Made by a program: the position numbers and the translations under genes | The notes under the pieces: generated by a model | What the model saw: the letters and a program-made list of their open reading frames with translations, nothing else | The model's database searches: none | Told to the model about the DNA's origin: nothing | In this document: one piece after another, positions 49,349-62,689 of the stretch | Position numbering within the stretch: position 1 is the stretch's first letter | Layout of the letters: every line of letters begins with the position of its first letter | From: Angiostrongylus vasorum | Taxonomy: Eukaryota; Nematoda; Chromadorea; Rhabditida; Metastrongylidae | NCBI GenBank assembly: GCA_018806985.1 | Contig: JADANN010000431.1 | Location: forward strand, 806,001-870,000 | Direction: 5' to 3' | DNA length: 64,000 bases

Positions 49349-51567
49349 CTCTCACTGTTATCGTTTAGCATAGGCTTTTCCGCAAGTGTGGTGGTCCAAA
49401 CAGGAGTGTCATTGCTTCGACCGATAAAAAATGGCGCTATTTCCTGTACGAGCGCTATGATCGAGTACACAACATACAATAGGATGCAAAACTGAAAACC
49501 GAGATTTTTTTGGTAATCCTGGAAATGAGAGCGCATTCTGCTGAGCAAATTCGAATATAACTCAGCATATAGTGCTGATAAATATTCATTATTTACAACG
49601 ATGTTTCCATAGTACCACAGAAAAATTCACAGATTTTGATCCCAGCACTTAAAAAAATGTACCGTACCGCGATACGAAGCAAGTCTTTGCCAAGTTTGCA
49701 ATAAGTCGTCCTCATTTCACGTCGATAAAGCTGTAATAAACAGAATTGTTATTCTCACCTGGTATAGAATAGAAGCGGCTGAATGAACATACAAACAACC
49801 CCCGTGTTTTCGAACTGCCTATTCTACTCAAATTGCAAAATTGCCTGGACTGACTGCGTTTCTCCTATATTTCTGCTGTTTTGCACTATTTATACTATTG
49901 GCTGGGCTTAGTAAGCGCACTAGTTACGAACACGGTCCAATAGACGCGCCGTTAATGGTTTGATACCGGGATGGGCCTCCGAACTTTCTATCCCTTTGAG
50001 GGCATCAAACTGTCCGAAACGTGTTGGGGAAGATATTCTTTCGATCCAAGAAGGCTGGTGAATGTCAATGGTGAATATGAGGGATCGCATTAGTCCCAGC
50101 TCTTCCAGGAAATCAGGGAGAATCAGCTCCACTGGCATCAGCTTCAGAGACATTCGTGAGGAAGAGGAAATCACCAAGTGGCATTTGAAGCTGAACCCAC
50201 GCGAAAACATGAAGAGCCTTGTGGATGACGGATATGAGATAACGAATCAAATGAGAGGTTCTATACAATAGGTGAAGTCGGGTGAAATAAAAGTAAAGAT
50301 TGGAAAAAGAAAAGTATTACTGTTTTACAAGTAGGCTATGGGAAGTCATAAGCACTTTTTAGCAAATGTAAAAATTGTATTCCACAAAATTTATTGCAAT
50401 TCGCTTCCTCTAGTGAATGGAACTCACTTCAATACTTGGGAAAAGAAACATTGTGATCGGAATGACGGAGAGAAATGTGGCGCTCATAGACACAAATGTA
50501 TGAGCGGTACGACATGCAGAAGAACGCATCGACTGAAAAAGAGCATCCTCATCGAATTGAATAGAAAACGTTTTTCCACTAGGGCAACTCAGGAGTAAAC
50601 TCCGATGATGTTGTTCATCCATAAAGCTTTAAATTGAAAATCAATAGAAAATAATCGAACAAAATGTGTCAAAAGGTTGAATGGTCTATTCTCTGCAGAG
50701 GTGATTTTCTATCTACCTATAGTAATTCTATCGTCGTTTTGTCACATGATGCCTATTGAGTTGATGACGAACATATGTGAGAAAAGTGTTCTACTCTATC
50801 CAAAGCTCTTAGGAGCACCTGCCATAAAAATTAAGCCTGCTGAGGAACCAAATAATTTTCGTAGTTCTTCTGAGTTTTCGAATTTATCCACTTACTTTAC
50901 TCTAGTAGAAATTATGTCCTCACCATGTACCACAATCGATTAAGGTCAAGTAATCCAAGAAGCATCGGATAAATACAAAAGTAAAGTCCAACCGTATACG
51001 AGTTCAGCAACTGAAAACTTTAGGTGATCTTATTTAAAGGAGTACCATAGAAAAATCACTTTCCTTCTAATCTTCTCTAAATTCATGAAAAAAAACTCGT
51101 TAAAGGTTTCTACTCTATGAAAGGAACATTTTATAGAAAAAAATAATGTTTTCACAATAAATTACCTGTGGAATGAAGAGGTAGTTCTCTTCGAACACTC
51201 CTTCATCGTGGTCCTGACATTCTGGTAAAACAGGATACCAAACACTCATAAGCAATAGCATAATGATGACTACCTGCAGAAGTACAGAACCCTTCAGCTG
51301 TTATTTATGGAATGATTCAACTAACTTAAAGGATAAAGTATCAAACTCTCGGCGTTGATCAAATACGAGGACAACACTTTTCGAAGGATCATGTGCCGTC
51401 CACTCCACCAACCGATGACCTTGCCTTCCCTCTCTCTCGTGTATGTGGGTGTATTATGCGTTTGTCGGTGAGTGCGCATGTGTATGTATGTATGTATGTA
51501 TGAATGTATGTATGTATTTATGTATGTATGTGTGTATGTGTTTGTGTGTGTATGTGTATGTATGTAC

Positions 51568-51642
<75 letters not shown>

Positions 51643-54305
51643 AAACAAATAAACGCAAAGTATACAAGAAAACACTTCGCTAAAAACTGCACACAACCAT
51701 AGTTGCCATATAAATGCAAAAGACCTGATGAAGAAAGTACCTTGATAATTCCAATGTTGAGCTCGAATGAAACGTGCTGGTCCAAGCCATTAATTGTCGC
51801 ATCTGCCCCCCATTCAGCAGCGGCAAATTTTATTATGTTATTAAGGCCATAGAATACAGCTATTATGACGATAACACCAATTATTAAAAGAACAGTCTTA
51901 AAACAGAGAAATACAGAAACAAGATAGTATGGGCTCAGGAAAAAGAAATCTATGTAGTAAAACCTTGCACCACGTCTGTGAACAAAAATGACTGCAGGTA
52001 AAGTTAAGAAGAAAAAAAAAGGTGGAAAATGTAGAAGTACGGTACTGGAATCTGATGACCATGTGTTTTTTGAACAACGTGAAATTGAAAAAAGAGTATG
52101 GTGTTTGCAAAACTGAAACCCATCGAACACTCGCAAAAAGTAACATGACGGTGATGAACCAATGGATTATCATCACCGTTCTCACAGGAAGTTTCGCTTA
52201 GTTTAAAAATGGACACGAAAGAAAGGAAAATGGAAGAAAGAAAGAAAGAACGAAAAAAAAGAAAGAACGAAAAAAAAGAAAGAACGAAAAAAGGGGAAAA
52301 ACGAAAGAAAGAAAGAACGAATGAAAGAAAGAACGAAAGAAAGAAAGAAAGATGGAAGGAAAAGAGGAAAGAAAGGAAAAGCGAGAAAAGAAGAAGGGTA
52401 AGGAGGGAACGAAATGAGGAAGGAAAGGAAAGAAAGAAAGGAAAGAGGGAAAGAAAGGACAGAATGAAGGGAAAGAAAAGGAAACCAGAAGAAGAAAGAA
52501 AGGAACGAAAGAAAGGAAGAAACAAACAAACAAAAGCTTTAGGACGTTTCTTTGGTTTGCTACAGCACGGTTTCTTTTTACTCTTAACGAAGATATTTCG
52601 GTTTTCTCAGATCAATACGAAACAAATTGAAAGCAGAGTGTTTACTATGTGAATTTTTCGTCAGCTCTGAACTAACTACAACGTGGTCGCTTCTGTCACT
52701 CCCTCACCTCTTCGCTGTTCAAATTCGGTAGATGTAGAAATGGTTTCCATATAGAGTTACAGTATTGTTCGGCAGCGGAAAAACAGCAACAAACACGACG
52801 ATCGCCTACGATGAGTTTTTTATGGCAACAGAAAACACGAAACGAAAAAAATCATTCGATAGGCAAATTACAAAAGATCTACTACTGGCTTTCATTTTGT
52901 AGGCCCAACGACCACCCGTTCCTTCTTTCTAGGAACAGCCGCCCACGCCTGAACTCATTCTAGTGTGCAAAGAGAGATAAAATGCTTGCACCACAGGTTT
53001 CTTTAAACCACATATACCATAGAGATCGTGAAGAATGAGAATCATTCTGTTGCCATTTTCTGAACATTGTTCTTTTTTACAGCTAGAATGATTTGCAGTG
53101 ATTACTTGATATCTGGCGGGAAATCTCCGAATCAATTATTATTCAACCAATCAGATAGTTGATATCCCTTCTTTGTACTTGATTACCCATAATAAAATCT
53201 TCTTGAGACGTCACAATGAAACTCACCACTTTCAATGCAGGTCGAGTTATGAATGGAGTGAAACAACGCCGTTTTACAAGCTAGCGATTCATTAATGTTC
53301 AATGATGAAAGACAACCAAGCCGAAAGATTTTACCCTAAATTTTATGCAAAGATGTATTGATTCTTCTTATGCTTGATTTACAGACTTTGAAGTTTTGAG
53401 GTACAGAGGCTAGTTTAGCGCAGTGCCTAGAAGTGCCTCGGTATTTATAAGTGGTTGTTGGCTCGATTCGCAAGCTGGCTAACCACATCATCATCCACGC
53501 TTCTACAATTGGCAAATTAGTAACAGATTTCTTCCGTAGGATCAAATCCTGTCCATATACAACAACAGGCATCGGCAAGTCATTGTGTAATTATCGCTTT
53601 TCAAAGTCGTGAAGTGGATCGTATTTGTACACTCTCTCATTCGTTTTCATCTGGCATTCATAGTTGTAAAGCATTCTTTTTTAACCTAAACGACGATAGC
53701 CCTAAAACCAATATCCAGGATCCACCATCGTCGTGGTATCAAACCAGTCGCGTGGTGGCAAATCTCTCTGTGATCCACATGGGCGGCTACCGCTTGTGGT
53801 GGTGACGACCTGGGATATTGGCCTGGCTGACATCGGCACTCCAGGGAACCACAATGTCTCAACCAGAAAAACTCCGACAAAATGGAAATTATGCTAGGGC
53901 CCGCATAACCAGTGAGGACGGGGAATCCAAGTATCCAAGTAGGTAAATGACGATAGTGGTACTTCCCATAAGTAGCGGAAATCAAGAATGAATAAAAAGT
54001 CCTTGATGACGTCGCCATTTCTTTATGAACTTGTAGTAAAATTAGTCAGTACGGGAAACTCGTACAAATTGTAGAGAATGATGAACAATGCACGTTGTTG
54101 AAATCGAGCTCAACTTTCAGTTGAATTAGCTTCTTCAACAGCGCTTGCTTTGAAAATGGTAATGGAGTCGCCTAAGAATGGTAGACTTACCTCGATGTGC
54201 TTAATAGTAACAGAATAACACAGATCATCCGTACACAATGGAGGGAATGTGCTCACACAATTACCAGTGGCATTACCGACGGGAAAACTGGCCGCGGATG
54301 TTGTT
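49349..54305 (-). CDS. Unidentified multi-pass membrane protein (partial)
   Basis: Four exons agree in phase: 54305-54191 (ending ATCGAG|GTAAGT), 51896-51741, 51273-51166 and 49518-49349. They encode an ectodomain-like piece with four cysteines (CVSTFPPLCTDDLC) and three long hydrophobic segments: VLLIIGVIVIIAVFYGL, the VVIIMLLLMSVWYPVL stretch and CILLYVVYSIIALVQEIAPFF. Both the first exon (needs two preceding bases) and the last (ends with two leftover bases) continue into exons I could not find. I do not recognise the family. The 2.3-kb first intron contains the purine tract and the last intron includes the open stretches near 50 kb. A further possible exon near 49.7-49.8 kb ending CAG|GTGAG did not fit the phase. 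Confidence 0.55.
50062..50271 (+). CDS. Possible C-terminal exon, unidentified
   Basis: A plus-strand frame reads SMVNMRDRISPSSSRKSGRI and continues as a charged tail with REEEEITKWHLKLNPRENMK, ending ...NQMRGSIQ. The look is that of a cytosolic protein tail. The minus strand of the same segment is also open, and no clear acceptor or upstream exon was found. Confidence 0.25.
   Translation: MSMVNMRDRISPSSSRKSGRISSTGISFRDIREEEEITKWHLKLNPRENMKSLVDDGYEITNQMRGSIQ
51482..51638 (+). repeat. (TATG)n / (TG)n microsatellite
   Basis: TATG-type repeats pass into a run of about 33 uninterrupted TG units, inside an intron of the unidentified membrane-protein gene. Confidence 0.95.
52209..52535 (+). repeat. 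Purine-only GAAA/GGAA tract
   Basis: Over 320 nt are almost wholly A and G on the plus strand, with GAAA and GGAA units and few interruptions. It lies in the large intron of the membrane-protein gene. Open frames here (K/R/E or S/F/L runs) are compositional. Confidence 0.95.
53690..53945 (+). repeat. Family 3 repeat, 5' truncated
   Basis: Begins within the GGATCCACCATCGTCGTGGT block and ends GGGGAATCCAAGTATCCAAG. 5' truncation is typical of LINE-driven insertion. Confidence 0.75.
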
Positions 54306-54939
54306 CTACAATATCTCAAGTTTCATCGTAATCTCAAAAACTTTCTTTTTTTTAATATGGGTTAAAATGGATTTAAAAAAACGATAACCACACCTTTCAT
54401 TCAGACGGAGAATAAGCACTATTTATAACCCTCGTCTTCTTCATGACTGTTACAAAAGAGATTACAACATATAAACCCTCGCTTCATTTTCAGGATAACG
54501 CTTTAAACTAATTTGAATATCGTATTTACAAATTCGTCTAATTACATAGTCGTCGATAAGTCGATAGATTAATTGCACAATTTGCCATCGCTTAGCAAAA
54601 TCCTATCTACAGGGCAGCAAACCTCACTACCTTTCGTGACAGGAAACGCATGCCTATGATGCAAACCTGGAAAGTCTTAGCACTTCTATGTCTCGATTCC
54701 ATGAAACCTCACCAAGATCAACCAGCACTTAAAATATCAATAAAGACAGCTGATATTCAAGTTGAAACGAAGCCCTCACACGAACTCGACCACCACTACT
54801 GATGGCGGTTATAAGGGAGAGACGACGAGCCAGACAAATGGTTGAAATGATGGACGTCGGTGCATCGTTCAAACATGAGCTATTTAAGAGATATAAACAA
54901 GTTCTCATAATCATGCTACTGTGACATAGTGTTGTCAAT

Positions 54940-56070
54940 TTTCAACGCCTCCGTTTATCGAAATATTACCGTTTATTCCCGAAAACAGCAAGTCCGTAGA
55001 AACATGGAATTTACTTCGTCTCATTTTCACGCTAGTTTTCCCGCCCCATAAAATAAGGTTGTGACACCAATGAGTGAAGGGATTGATTAATACTGAATGA
55101 TTTCTCCTGTTCTGCCTTTTAACCAGATTTCCTTCTAGACGGATGATCTTTCTACGTAATGTCGTATGTTGGTGTTGGGACTCGCAGTCTCATTTCCGGC
55201 TAAAATGACAACGAAGCCTAGGTGCAACAACTTGGTGAAAGAAATTTGTGTAAAAAAAAGTGTAACCCAACAATGCAACACACTATCGCATGTGTTCGAA
55301 GTTGAACGGATTTCTTCTGATGTTACTAGAATCGAAAATGCTTTAGCTGTTGCGTAAATTTGAAAAGAAACCCGTTGTTGCAAAAGAAAAGTAACGTCAT
55401 AACTTTTACGAAGGACTTTTTTCCTACCCAAAGACAGATGACGAATAGATAAGAAGCGAGATTATACGGTATGTCCATGGCATGCTATACGGGATTGTAA
55501 AGAAGTAAGTAATGAGACTCACTCATGATTGACCACAACCGATGTGATTATGCTTACCACATTAATCTTGTAAGTCAGCTTGATCCATTTTCACCTTCAG
55601 AATGGTGTATATCACAAATATATAGTGGTTATTTGGAAAGAAGTTCATAGACTTTAGGAGATTCTTGATCATGCACACTTCGTCGTTCCTTTCACTATTT
55701 CAACTCCTCCATGCGTTCGGGGCCCGCTAAAACTTTATGCATCGCTAGGCCCAGGCCAAATATTATAGGTCAGATACGTACTCGGCCAGCTCTACGATAC
55801 TTGATGAAGTCTAATAAATAACACATCTTTAAAGGAGTACTTGACGCCGAACTCCTTTTCCGTTCTAGTATAGTTAAATGAATTCCGTTGGATTAATATT
55901 GATAAATAGTATATATTACTGAATAAAATTATAGCATCAGACACTAGACTAAGACATAAACAACTCAATGAACCTTACGTACCCTAAGGTCGTCTAGTCC
56001 GGCAACTTTTAAACAAGCTCGTTCTAATTTTAATGCTACTGTGACTAGTGTCCAGTTTGTTTGCAACCAC
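54940..56070. other. No recognisable gene
   Basis: Short opposing open frames only. The missing 5' exon of the membrane-protein gene may be here, but none could be fixed. Confidence 0.4.
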
Positions 56071-56079
56071 TTCCTACAT

Positions 56080-56285
56080 TTTCCCACTAGTTGGAGAATA
56101 GGGATGGAAATCTACATAGCAGCATTGGCTCGATACATCGATAGGCCACTGCGAGTCATTGTAAAGACCGGATGTGCATTCAGTCACTTTTACAACGATG
56201 CTTAATGAAGATGAATGCATGGCGCATCCCTCAGGGGATGGTCGAAGTCAAGAGCTTTATTCTTTTATCCGTTATTTATTCCATT
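56080..56285 (+). repeat. SINE family 2, head-truncated
   Basis: Body and tail only: GGCTCGATACATCGATAGGC through AATGCATGGCGCATCCCTC to AGAGCTTTATTC. Confidence 0.7.
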
Positions 56286-56464
56286 GTTTTATAGACAGAG
56301 AGGTGCCTCTTGGAGGAATGACCGTTGTGGTTTGATGTGAATTTTGTGACTAATCTATCGACATTGCCATTAAATTTGTGAGAATTCTAACAGAAAATCA
56401 GGTAGTGGGTATGTTTTGATATGAACAAAATCTCTGGTCAAAATATCGATTGCAATTGCATGAA

Positions 56465-56865
56465 ACTTATTGGATACTTGATATTTGAATGGCCAGCCCT
56501 CAGTGGTTGTGCGGGTCCCAGCATAATCCCTATTCTTCGGAGATTTGCTGGTTAAGCCATTGTGGTTCCCTGAAGTCACGAGGTCAGGCTGGCCAGAATT
56601 TGCCCTAGGTCGTCACCACCACAGGCAGTCGCCGCCCTTGTGGATCAGAGGGAGATTTGCTACCATGCGACTAGTTTTATACCAGGACGGTGGTGGATCC
56701 TGATAAAGGTTTACCCTTTGCTGAGCTTCTTGGTGGAAACGCCGGACTTCTGCTCAGGTTGGGTGGCCCTGCCGGAGGGATGAATTCCTCCGCCGCACAT
56801 CGCAGTCCGACACCCAAGAGCACCTCCCAGCAACAATGAGGCGATAAACCGTTGGGAGGGCATAA
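56465..56865 (-). repeat. Family 3 repeat, full length
   Basis: Minus-strand copy from CAACGGTTTATCGCCTCATT to CTGGCCATTCAAATATCAAG. Confidence 0.75.
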
Positions 56866-56869
56866 AACT

Positions 56870-58840
56870 TATTTGCTCGATAGTGGAATTAGCATTCAGA
56901 AGTACCACGATCAGCACTGCTGAAGGCATATATAGTTGTACAGAACAGGCGAACAGAAAATGACTTATATTCAAGAAGAAGGCTCGTTCTGAATACCGTT
57001 TTCATGTTATCCACTTGCTAGGAAACACAATAATATAAAGACGACCGTAAACCATATCTCACAGAAAAAAAATTTAATGGCAGTGTCTTGGGTTACTAAG
57101 CTAACACATAACATGGTTGTGTCTTCCTCCACTTTCTTGGATAGATTGCTCACAGTGAATAATCACTGCTAAGCAGTTAATGGCTGTAGAAACAAGGCAG
57201 TATCTTTATTCAAAATCGAAAATAAAACTGTTAAAACAACATGCTCAACATGAACGCTATCAAGACGATCACCTACGAAGAATAAATGTCTTCAAGAAAT
57301 CTCAAGACCATTGTAATGATATGATCGGCCATTACTAAGCACAATACATCAATTGGAGATGTTTCAACACCGCTAAAATGAATTCAAAAATGAGTAGAAC
57401 CGAAATCATGCGGCATCAAAAATCAAGTCTTTGGACGAAGACGAACTTTATGGTAAATTCTTGTTCGTCACCTCCAAGACTGTATAACGACAAAACATGA
57501 CGTTTACAAAGAAGAAGAGAACGAAAGAAAAGACCGAGAGTAGGGAGCACGAAACTTCCTAAGACATTTGATGGAATAAACAAGGTCTAAGTTGATAGCT
57601 GTAATTCGTATGGAAACAAAAGTTGATTGGAGAACGCATCACTACCTAACTCCCAGGGTCCCTTATTTACTTCAAATCCGCGGTTATCTAAAAACCGAGC
57701 ACTGCGTGTGAAAGGTGTTGTCTAGTACTACGATTTCTTTTGCAATGTAAAAAACTAATGGTGGTCTAATGATGAGCGCCTCAACTCCTAGGAATCTCTG
57801 TATAGCACGAGTGACACTTTTCCCAACACTGCAGAAACCAGGAATATCGCATTTGGTTTCGCCGTAAATAAAGATGTGGTTCAAAGTCTGAGCACATACC
57901 TAAAGCTCTTACTTGCACACAGCTTGGAATAAACAGATTATCAGTTCATATAATAAGATGCACGTACTTATACATTTACACATTACAAAAATAAGTTCGA
58001 ATGTAGAACTCTGTCTGCTAAAATGGAAAAGTTGAAAACGGGTGTTAAGGTAGACAACGCTATATACACAGCACCACGAATAGTAAAACTATGTACATAA
58101 ACCGTAAACCCAATCGTTCCCCGTATTTTTTGTGGATTTTCGGGATTTTTTAAAACAACACAGATACATATGCACAAATGACGGTAATAAACAACACAGA
58201 CATATGACGATATCTGAAGAACGCGACAAACGAAGGTTTCATGGCACAGGACAAAACATGAATTCCGGATTTTGAGATGGTATGGAAAATAGATGAAATT
58301 ATAAATACATGGCAGGTGAAAGTACTTATATACAAAATAACTTCAGCCATACTAGAAGCAGAAAACCAACTAATGAGCTCATGGATCAATCCTCGAACGC
58401 GTCGTTTCAACTTCATGATGGACAAAGAACTAATTCACTATGAAGGAAAAGTAACGACCTGCTAAGGACTCACACATGTATATTCGAACAGTGCGAAAAT
58501 AATGCTAAACTATACTGAACCTGCTAAAAAATCTCGTTACCAGAAGGCTTCAACGTCCCAAAGGATATTCACAACTCACACTAATGTACAGAATAAATAC
58601 AACAAGGAAAATGAATGAGCAACCTCATCCAGGAATAAATGGACGAGAGAAAATGAAGCTTTGTACAGCAAAACTATACAAACGGTGTCACGTCCAAAGC
58701 ACACCGATTAATGGATTACGGTTGGCGTTTTCTACATAAAGCAATTCAATGAGTCAAGACCTGAAAAATAAGACGATATGAAAGATGTGAAGCAAATTAA
58801 AAAAAAACCGAAGGAACCAACTGTAGGTAAACTTGATGCT
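56870..58840. other. Mostly unexplained; possible exon near 57.7-57.9 kb
   Basis: A minus-strand open stretch behind GTGCTCAG (57895 downward) reads NHIFIYGETKCDIPGFCS in one frame and FEPHLYLRRNQMRYSW in another. The second frame fits the phase left by the RVSF-protein gene; neither resembles a known family. Confidence 0.3.
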
Positions 58841-58847
58841 TACTTAC

Positions 58848-59629
58848 TTCCTTCTGATGGTTCATGATCTTTTTTCCAGTGATCTTCAGAATTAATCACA
58901 TTTCCATCATTCGTGGGAACTGACGATTCCTTACTATCATCTCTATAGTCATTTTCGTCGCCATCAACAAAACCACTATCTTCACGTTGTGTACGATGAC
59001 CTGGCTTTCCTGGAGAGGTAAATGAAATCACTCTATAATCCTTGTCGAAAAAAAAGAGTTTAAAAAAAAACAAAAAATTAGGGATACAATTAGTCCATTA
59101 ACCCAAAAAACTAAAGTAATAGTACCTTGCACGTCAAACCTGAGACCATCTGAATTCTCTTCAGGAGCGGAATTCTAAAAAGATTTCTATCCAAATATGC
59201 AAAACGAAATAAAAATTTTAGGTTCATCGACAAAACAGAAAACCTTATACTCACATCATCACTGGCCCCACTAAGACTACGCCGCCTCTCCTCCTTCCTC
59301 TTTTTACAAGCCCTTTTTTTCTCGTTTTTCTTAGCTGCGGCAAGAATGCACTGCCCACTTCGGAAACGACGCTCCTGTACTTTCTCGCTGAAGGAAACAC
59401 GCTTCTCTCGTTGTCTAGCGTTTGAACTCTCATGACCAGTGTGATTGTCACCCTCTTCGACTTCTGTAGTCGATTCTACTAAAAGCGACAGATGTGGAAA
59501 TTCTGCGTGGCAATTCTGAGACTCCGAAATTGATCTCGATAACCTATCAACACGATAAGGCTTTTTCAGAATGCTTTTCAGCACGAACCCGTTACAACCA
59601 ACGCTTTCGCTCGCAGAACGCTGCCGCAT
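58848..59629 (-). CDS. Basic protein with PP1-docking RVSF motif (5' part)
   Basis: Exons 59629-59255, 59174-59126 and 59009-58848 join in phase and give about 195 aa before an unresolved next exon. The first ATG follows a T-run ending TTTTTTAG, as expected for trans-splicing. Visible features: SILKKP near residue 20, REKRVSFSEKVQ (a K/R-V-x-F protein phosphatase 1 docking motif), a very basic stretch KKNEKKRACKKRKEERRRS that could be a nuclear signal, then acidic, low-complexity sequence (DGDENDYRDDSKES). A SILKK-type motif before RVxF occurs in several PP1 regulators (known), so a PP1-targeting role is inferred. The last donor, GGAA|GTAAGTAAG, is strong. A candidate following exon after GCTCAG at 57895 reads open in two frames and cannot be chosen. 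Confidence 0.55.
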
Positions 59630-59734
59630 TCTTAAACAGCTTTGCTCTAAAAAATTTACACTCAGAGCTTTCACTCAGACACTAATTAATTCGAGTAAAA
59701 CGATTCATAGCATTCATGAACGATAACGATATGG

Positions 59735-59925
59735 CGCTCGCCGACTTTGATCAACCCGTGAGGGATTTGCTGTGTATGTGACCTCATCAAGCATCCTTGG
59801 GGCCAATCCGCCCACTCCGGATGGATGGAAGGCTTTCTGAAACTGAGCGCGGGAACGAACCAACGACCATGTGCGTATTATTGCAGGGCACCTCCAACCT
59901 CTTAGGTATACTTACCCTTTCAGAG
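59735..59925 (-). repeat. SINE family 2, diverged
   Basis: Recognised by the AGGTTGGAGGTGCCC head and the GATGAGGTCACATACACAGC tail side. Confidence 0.55.
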
Positions 59926-60599
59926 TATTCGAAGCATTCAGATACCAATAGTATTCTTTAAAAAGTGACCTCACAGATTATAATATGGCGACGTCGTTTT
60001 TAAATGTTCACATGAATAATTTCATACCAGAAACGATACGGAAACAACAAGAAACCAATCTGCATTTCACTAAAATAATCCTCCCCATTCTTTGTATAAA
60101 TTAGGAAGTTTTAAAAAGAACTCACTATATGCATTGTTAAACGTATATGTAGCGGTCTTTCAACTGCGTTATCCCCAAATTTTTAGCTCAAATCTAGCTG
60201 ACGAACCTTTGGTCTATCTCATAGGCTACACGGCCTAACTCCAATTCCACGGACAGCTCGCTCAGTTTCACTGTATTTGTCCACGGATCAAATACAAAAC
60301 ACTACGACGCAGAGACTTTGGGAAGTTAATGTAGATGGCGTTGGATTTTTTCGAATTCAACCTGATCCGTCTTTTACTACGAAGACCATCTTATATGACT
60401 GCACGTCGAAATTTTCAAACGATCGCATGAAAAGTTGTCCACGCAGGAAACGATATAAAATGCAACCATAAGGCTCTGATGGAGAAGAAATGAGATGTTG
60501 GTGGTTATTGCAATTCCTTTAACAGTAAACAGTAGCATATGCACTTCGCGACTAAGACGCTTCACTGTTCTTGATGACCCAAGATTAGGTTGTTATTTT

Positions 60600-61215
60600 A
60601 CTCTTTACTTACAAAAAACCTGACTTTCGGTCGATTTCACCTTCTGTGGAGCATGGGAAGGTCGTGTTAACTGCGATCTTCTTAGGCAAATATCGTTATA
60701 ATCAAACCAGAAAAAAAAACCCAAGATTCCAATCGAAAACCGAAATTTCAATCGCACTGAAAACTACAAAATAACTTTCTCGCACACTCACCGTTTTCTT
60801 TGAGTCTTCTGCTGGGTATTTCACGCGGAGAGCCACCGCACGGAGTTCACGTAGAAGGTTAATGCACCTTTCTAACATTGAAATGTCGGTCTTAAATACT
60901 CTGTGAGATCACGCGTGATCACGAGGCATTCCGCTCTGCGGTTAATTTCCTGATATGTTACTGTTACACCGATATTTTAATGTGAGAGGCACATTACGGT
61001 TTCATGTGAACTCTGTGCGGTTGGTCATCATGTAAAATACACAGCAGAAGACACAAAAAAACGGCAAGTGTGCGAAAGAAAGTTGCTTTTTTCAGTGCGA
61101 TTGAAACCTTAGTTTAGCACTTCCTCTGTTTGGTTATGGAGGTGTTTGGCTAGCAGTCAATTTGACCTTTCCAGTCCCTGAAGGCGAAATCCGCCGACAT
61201 ACCAGCTTTTGACAA
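60600..61215. repeat. Second Penelope-type foldback
   Basis: Opposed terminal arms (CTGACTTTCGGTCGATTTCACC near 60627 and, inverted, GGCGAAATCCGCCGACATACC near 61183) enclose shared sequence CTGTGCGGTTGG seen also in the 519-1040 foldback. It abuts the GIY-YIG fragment. Confidence 0.7.
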
Positions 61216-61700
61216 CGTAAATCTTAAATAATGTGTGGGAAAACGCGTGATTATGAGGCAATCCTTCCTGCGCTTCGTTTTTGGATTCTTGGAATTTATC
61301 CATAATGTGTCCGGAGCTTTGCGCACTGAAGTTTTCGGTTCCTGTACAGGGATGGTGAGTTCTACTTCAAAATCTTCTCCGTTATGTCTTTGTATCCTTT
61401 GCGGGTGCAGTAGACTGTTTGGTTTCACTTTAAATTTACCGACTAGGTGTTCTTTTAAGCGGATGCACAGTGGTCTACATCGCGGCAATGTAGTCGTTTC
61501 CGCAAGCTTTACAAGCGATTGGATAGACCGTATCCTAACTCACGCAATCACCATCCCTACCATTAGGGCAACTTATGCAATTTTACGCTGTAAATAGACG
61601 GTCACACAAGTTACGAACTAACTGACGCCTTATAGTGCTCGGTGGCATTTCAGTTACTGTTACCAAATTCTCGAGACCGGCTCTTTTTTACCATTTTATA
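61150..61700 (-). mobile_element. Penelope linker + GIY-YIG fragment
   Basis: Broken minus-strand frames show the linker EMPPSTIRRQLVRN, the CPNGRDGDC block, a YPIACKACGNDYI core and RPLCIRLKEHLVGKFKVKPN. The element runs into the foldback terminal region at 60600-61215. Confidence 0.8.
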
Positions 61701-62689
61701 GCTGCCTTATTTCGTTGGAAATAAAATGCAGGATAAACGGGAGCTTATTCTTGAAATACTATGTAGGAGTGCACCATTTCCTTTACGGCTATCTCGATGA
61801 GCTAAGGCTTCGTAGCCATTATAAATGGCTAGTTCCTACGCCAATTTCAGGTACTCTTCCCTGTGTTCTCTTCCTGCACACACTCTGACGGCTGTGCGAA
61901 ACATGTTTCTTAGAAGTGCTCCTTTTCTATGTGAGAGTTGTTATGATGCTACACTTCATAATCATTCCGCTACGGTTCTAAATGTCTTCTACGTCGCTCG
62001 GAAGTTTGCACAGAACTCAGTCGTAGATCTTCATAACGGAGGCTTAATCAGGTGTTTAAGTGCAAGATTTCACGTCTTCTTTTCTTTCCAAATGAGTGCA
62101 GCTCTTGTTAGGCATACACGAGCTTAACGTTTTCTTCCAAAATTACATTGCCTTCAACTTCCATAATTCATCAAGTTGTGTTAATATTCGTACCATCAAC
62201 GAAGAAGAACTCTATCCTACACTCCTTCTAACGCGGCAGTTACGATCTACGACAAATACCGTGATTTTTTTATAACTGAAGTACTTGAGAACATGAGTAC
62301 TTTGCAGATTTATAGTAGTGACCCAGCCCTATCGCCCAACTGTGTACATAACCTCACCAAAGTGTTATTCACCGTTTAAATATGCTTGGACCTTGAATCT
62401 TGAGTAAAAAAAGAAATCCAGCTCTCGTGCAAGTCCAGTACATGCAATTATCAGTTGTACACTCGTAGATACCAACGAGTTCCGTGGACGTCAAATCGCT
62501 CCACGTTTCGAAATACTAGCACCAACGCAGAAAAAATGAATGGGTAACTAACATGCTTTCAATCTTTATAAAACAACAGATGCACCATGTCGGCGATAGC
62601 CTTTAGATTACAACACATCTTCCGTTCAACTAACAGAATTTACTATGGTACGAAATATACTTGTTAAAGGCTGAAAAACAAAATTATTT

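Noticed and set aside
51321..52136. Longest open frame in the window, minus strand, 271 codons
   Set aside because: Most of it is translated (TG)n and (TATG)n repeat (His/Thr/Tyr runs). Only 51741-51896 within it is a believable exon.
52004..52652. Several open frames of K/R/E or S/F/L runs
   Set aside because: They are translations of the purine tract in different frames.
54729..54938. Opposing open frames on both strands
   Set aside because: The plus frame (MAVIRERRRARQMVEMMDVG) looks protein-like, but neither frame has convincing splice sites or neighbours.
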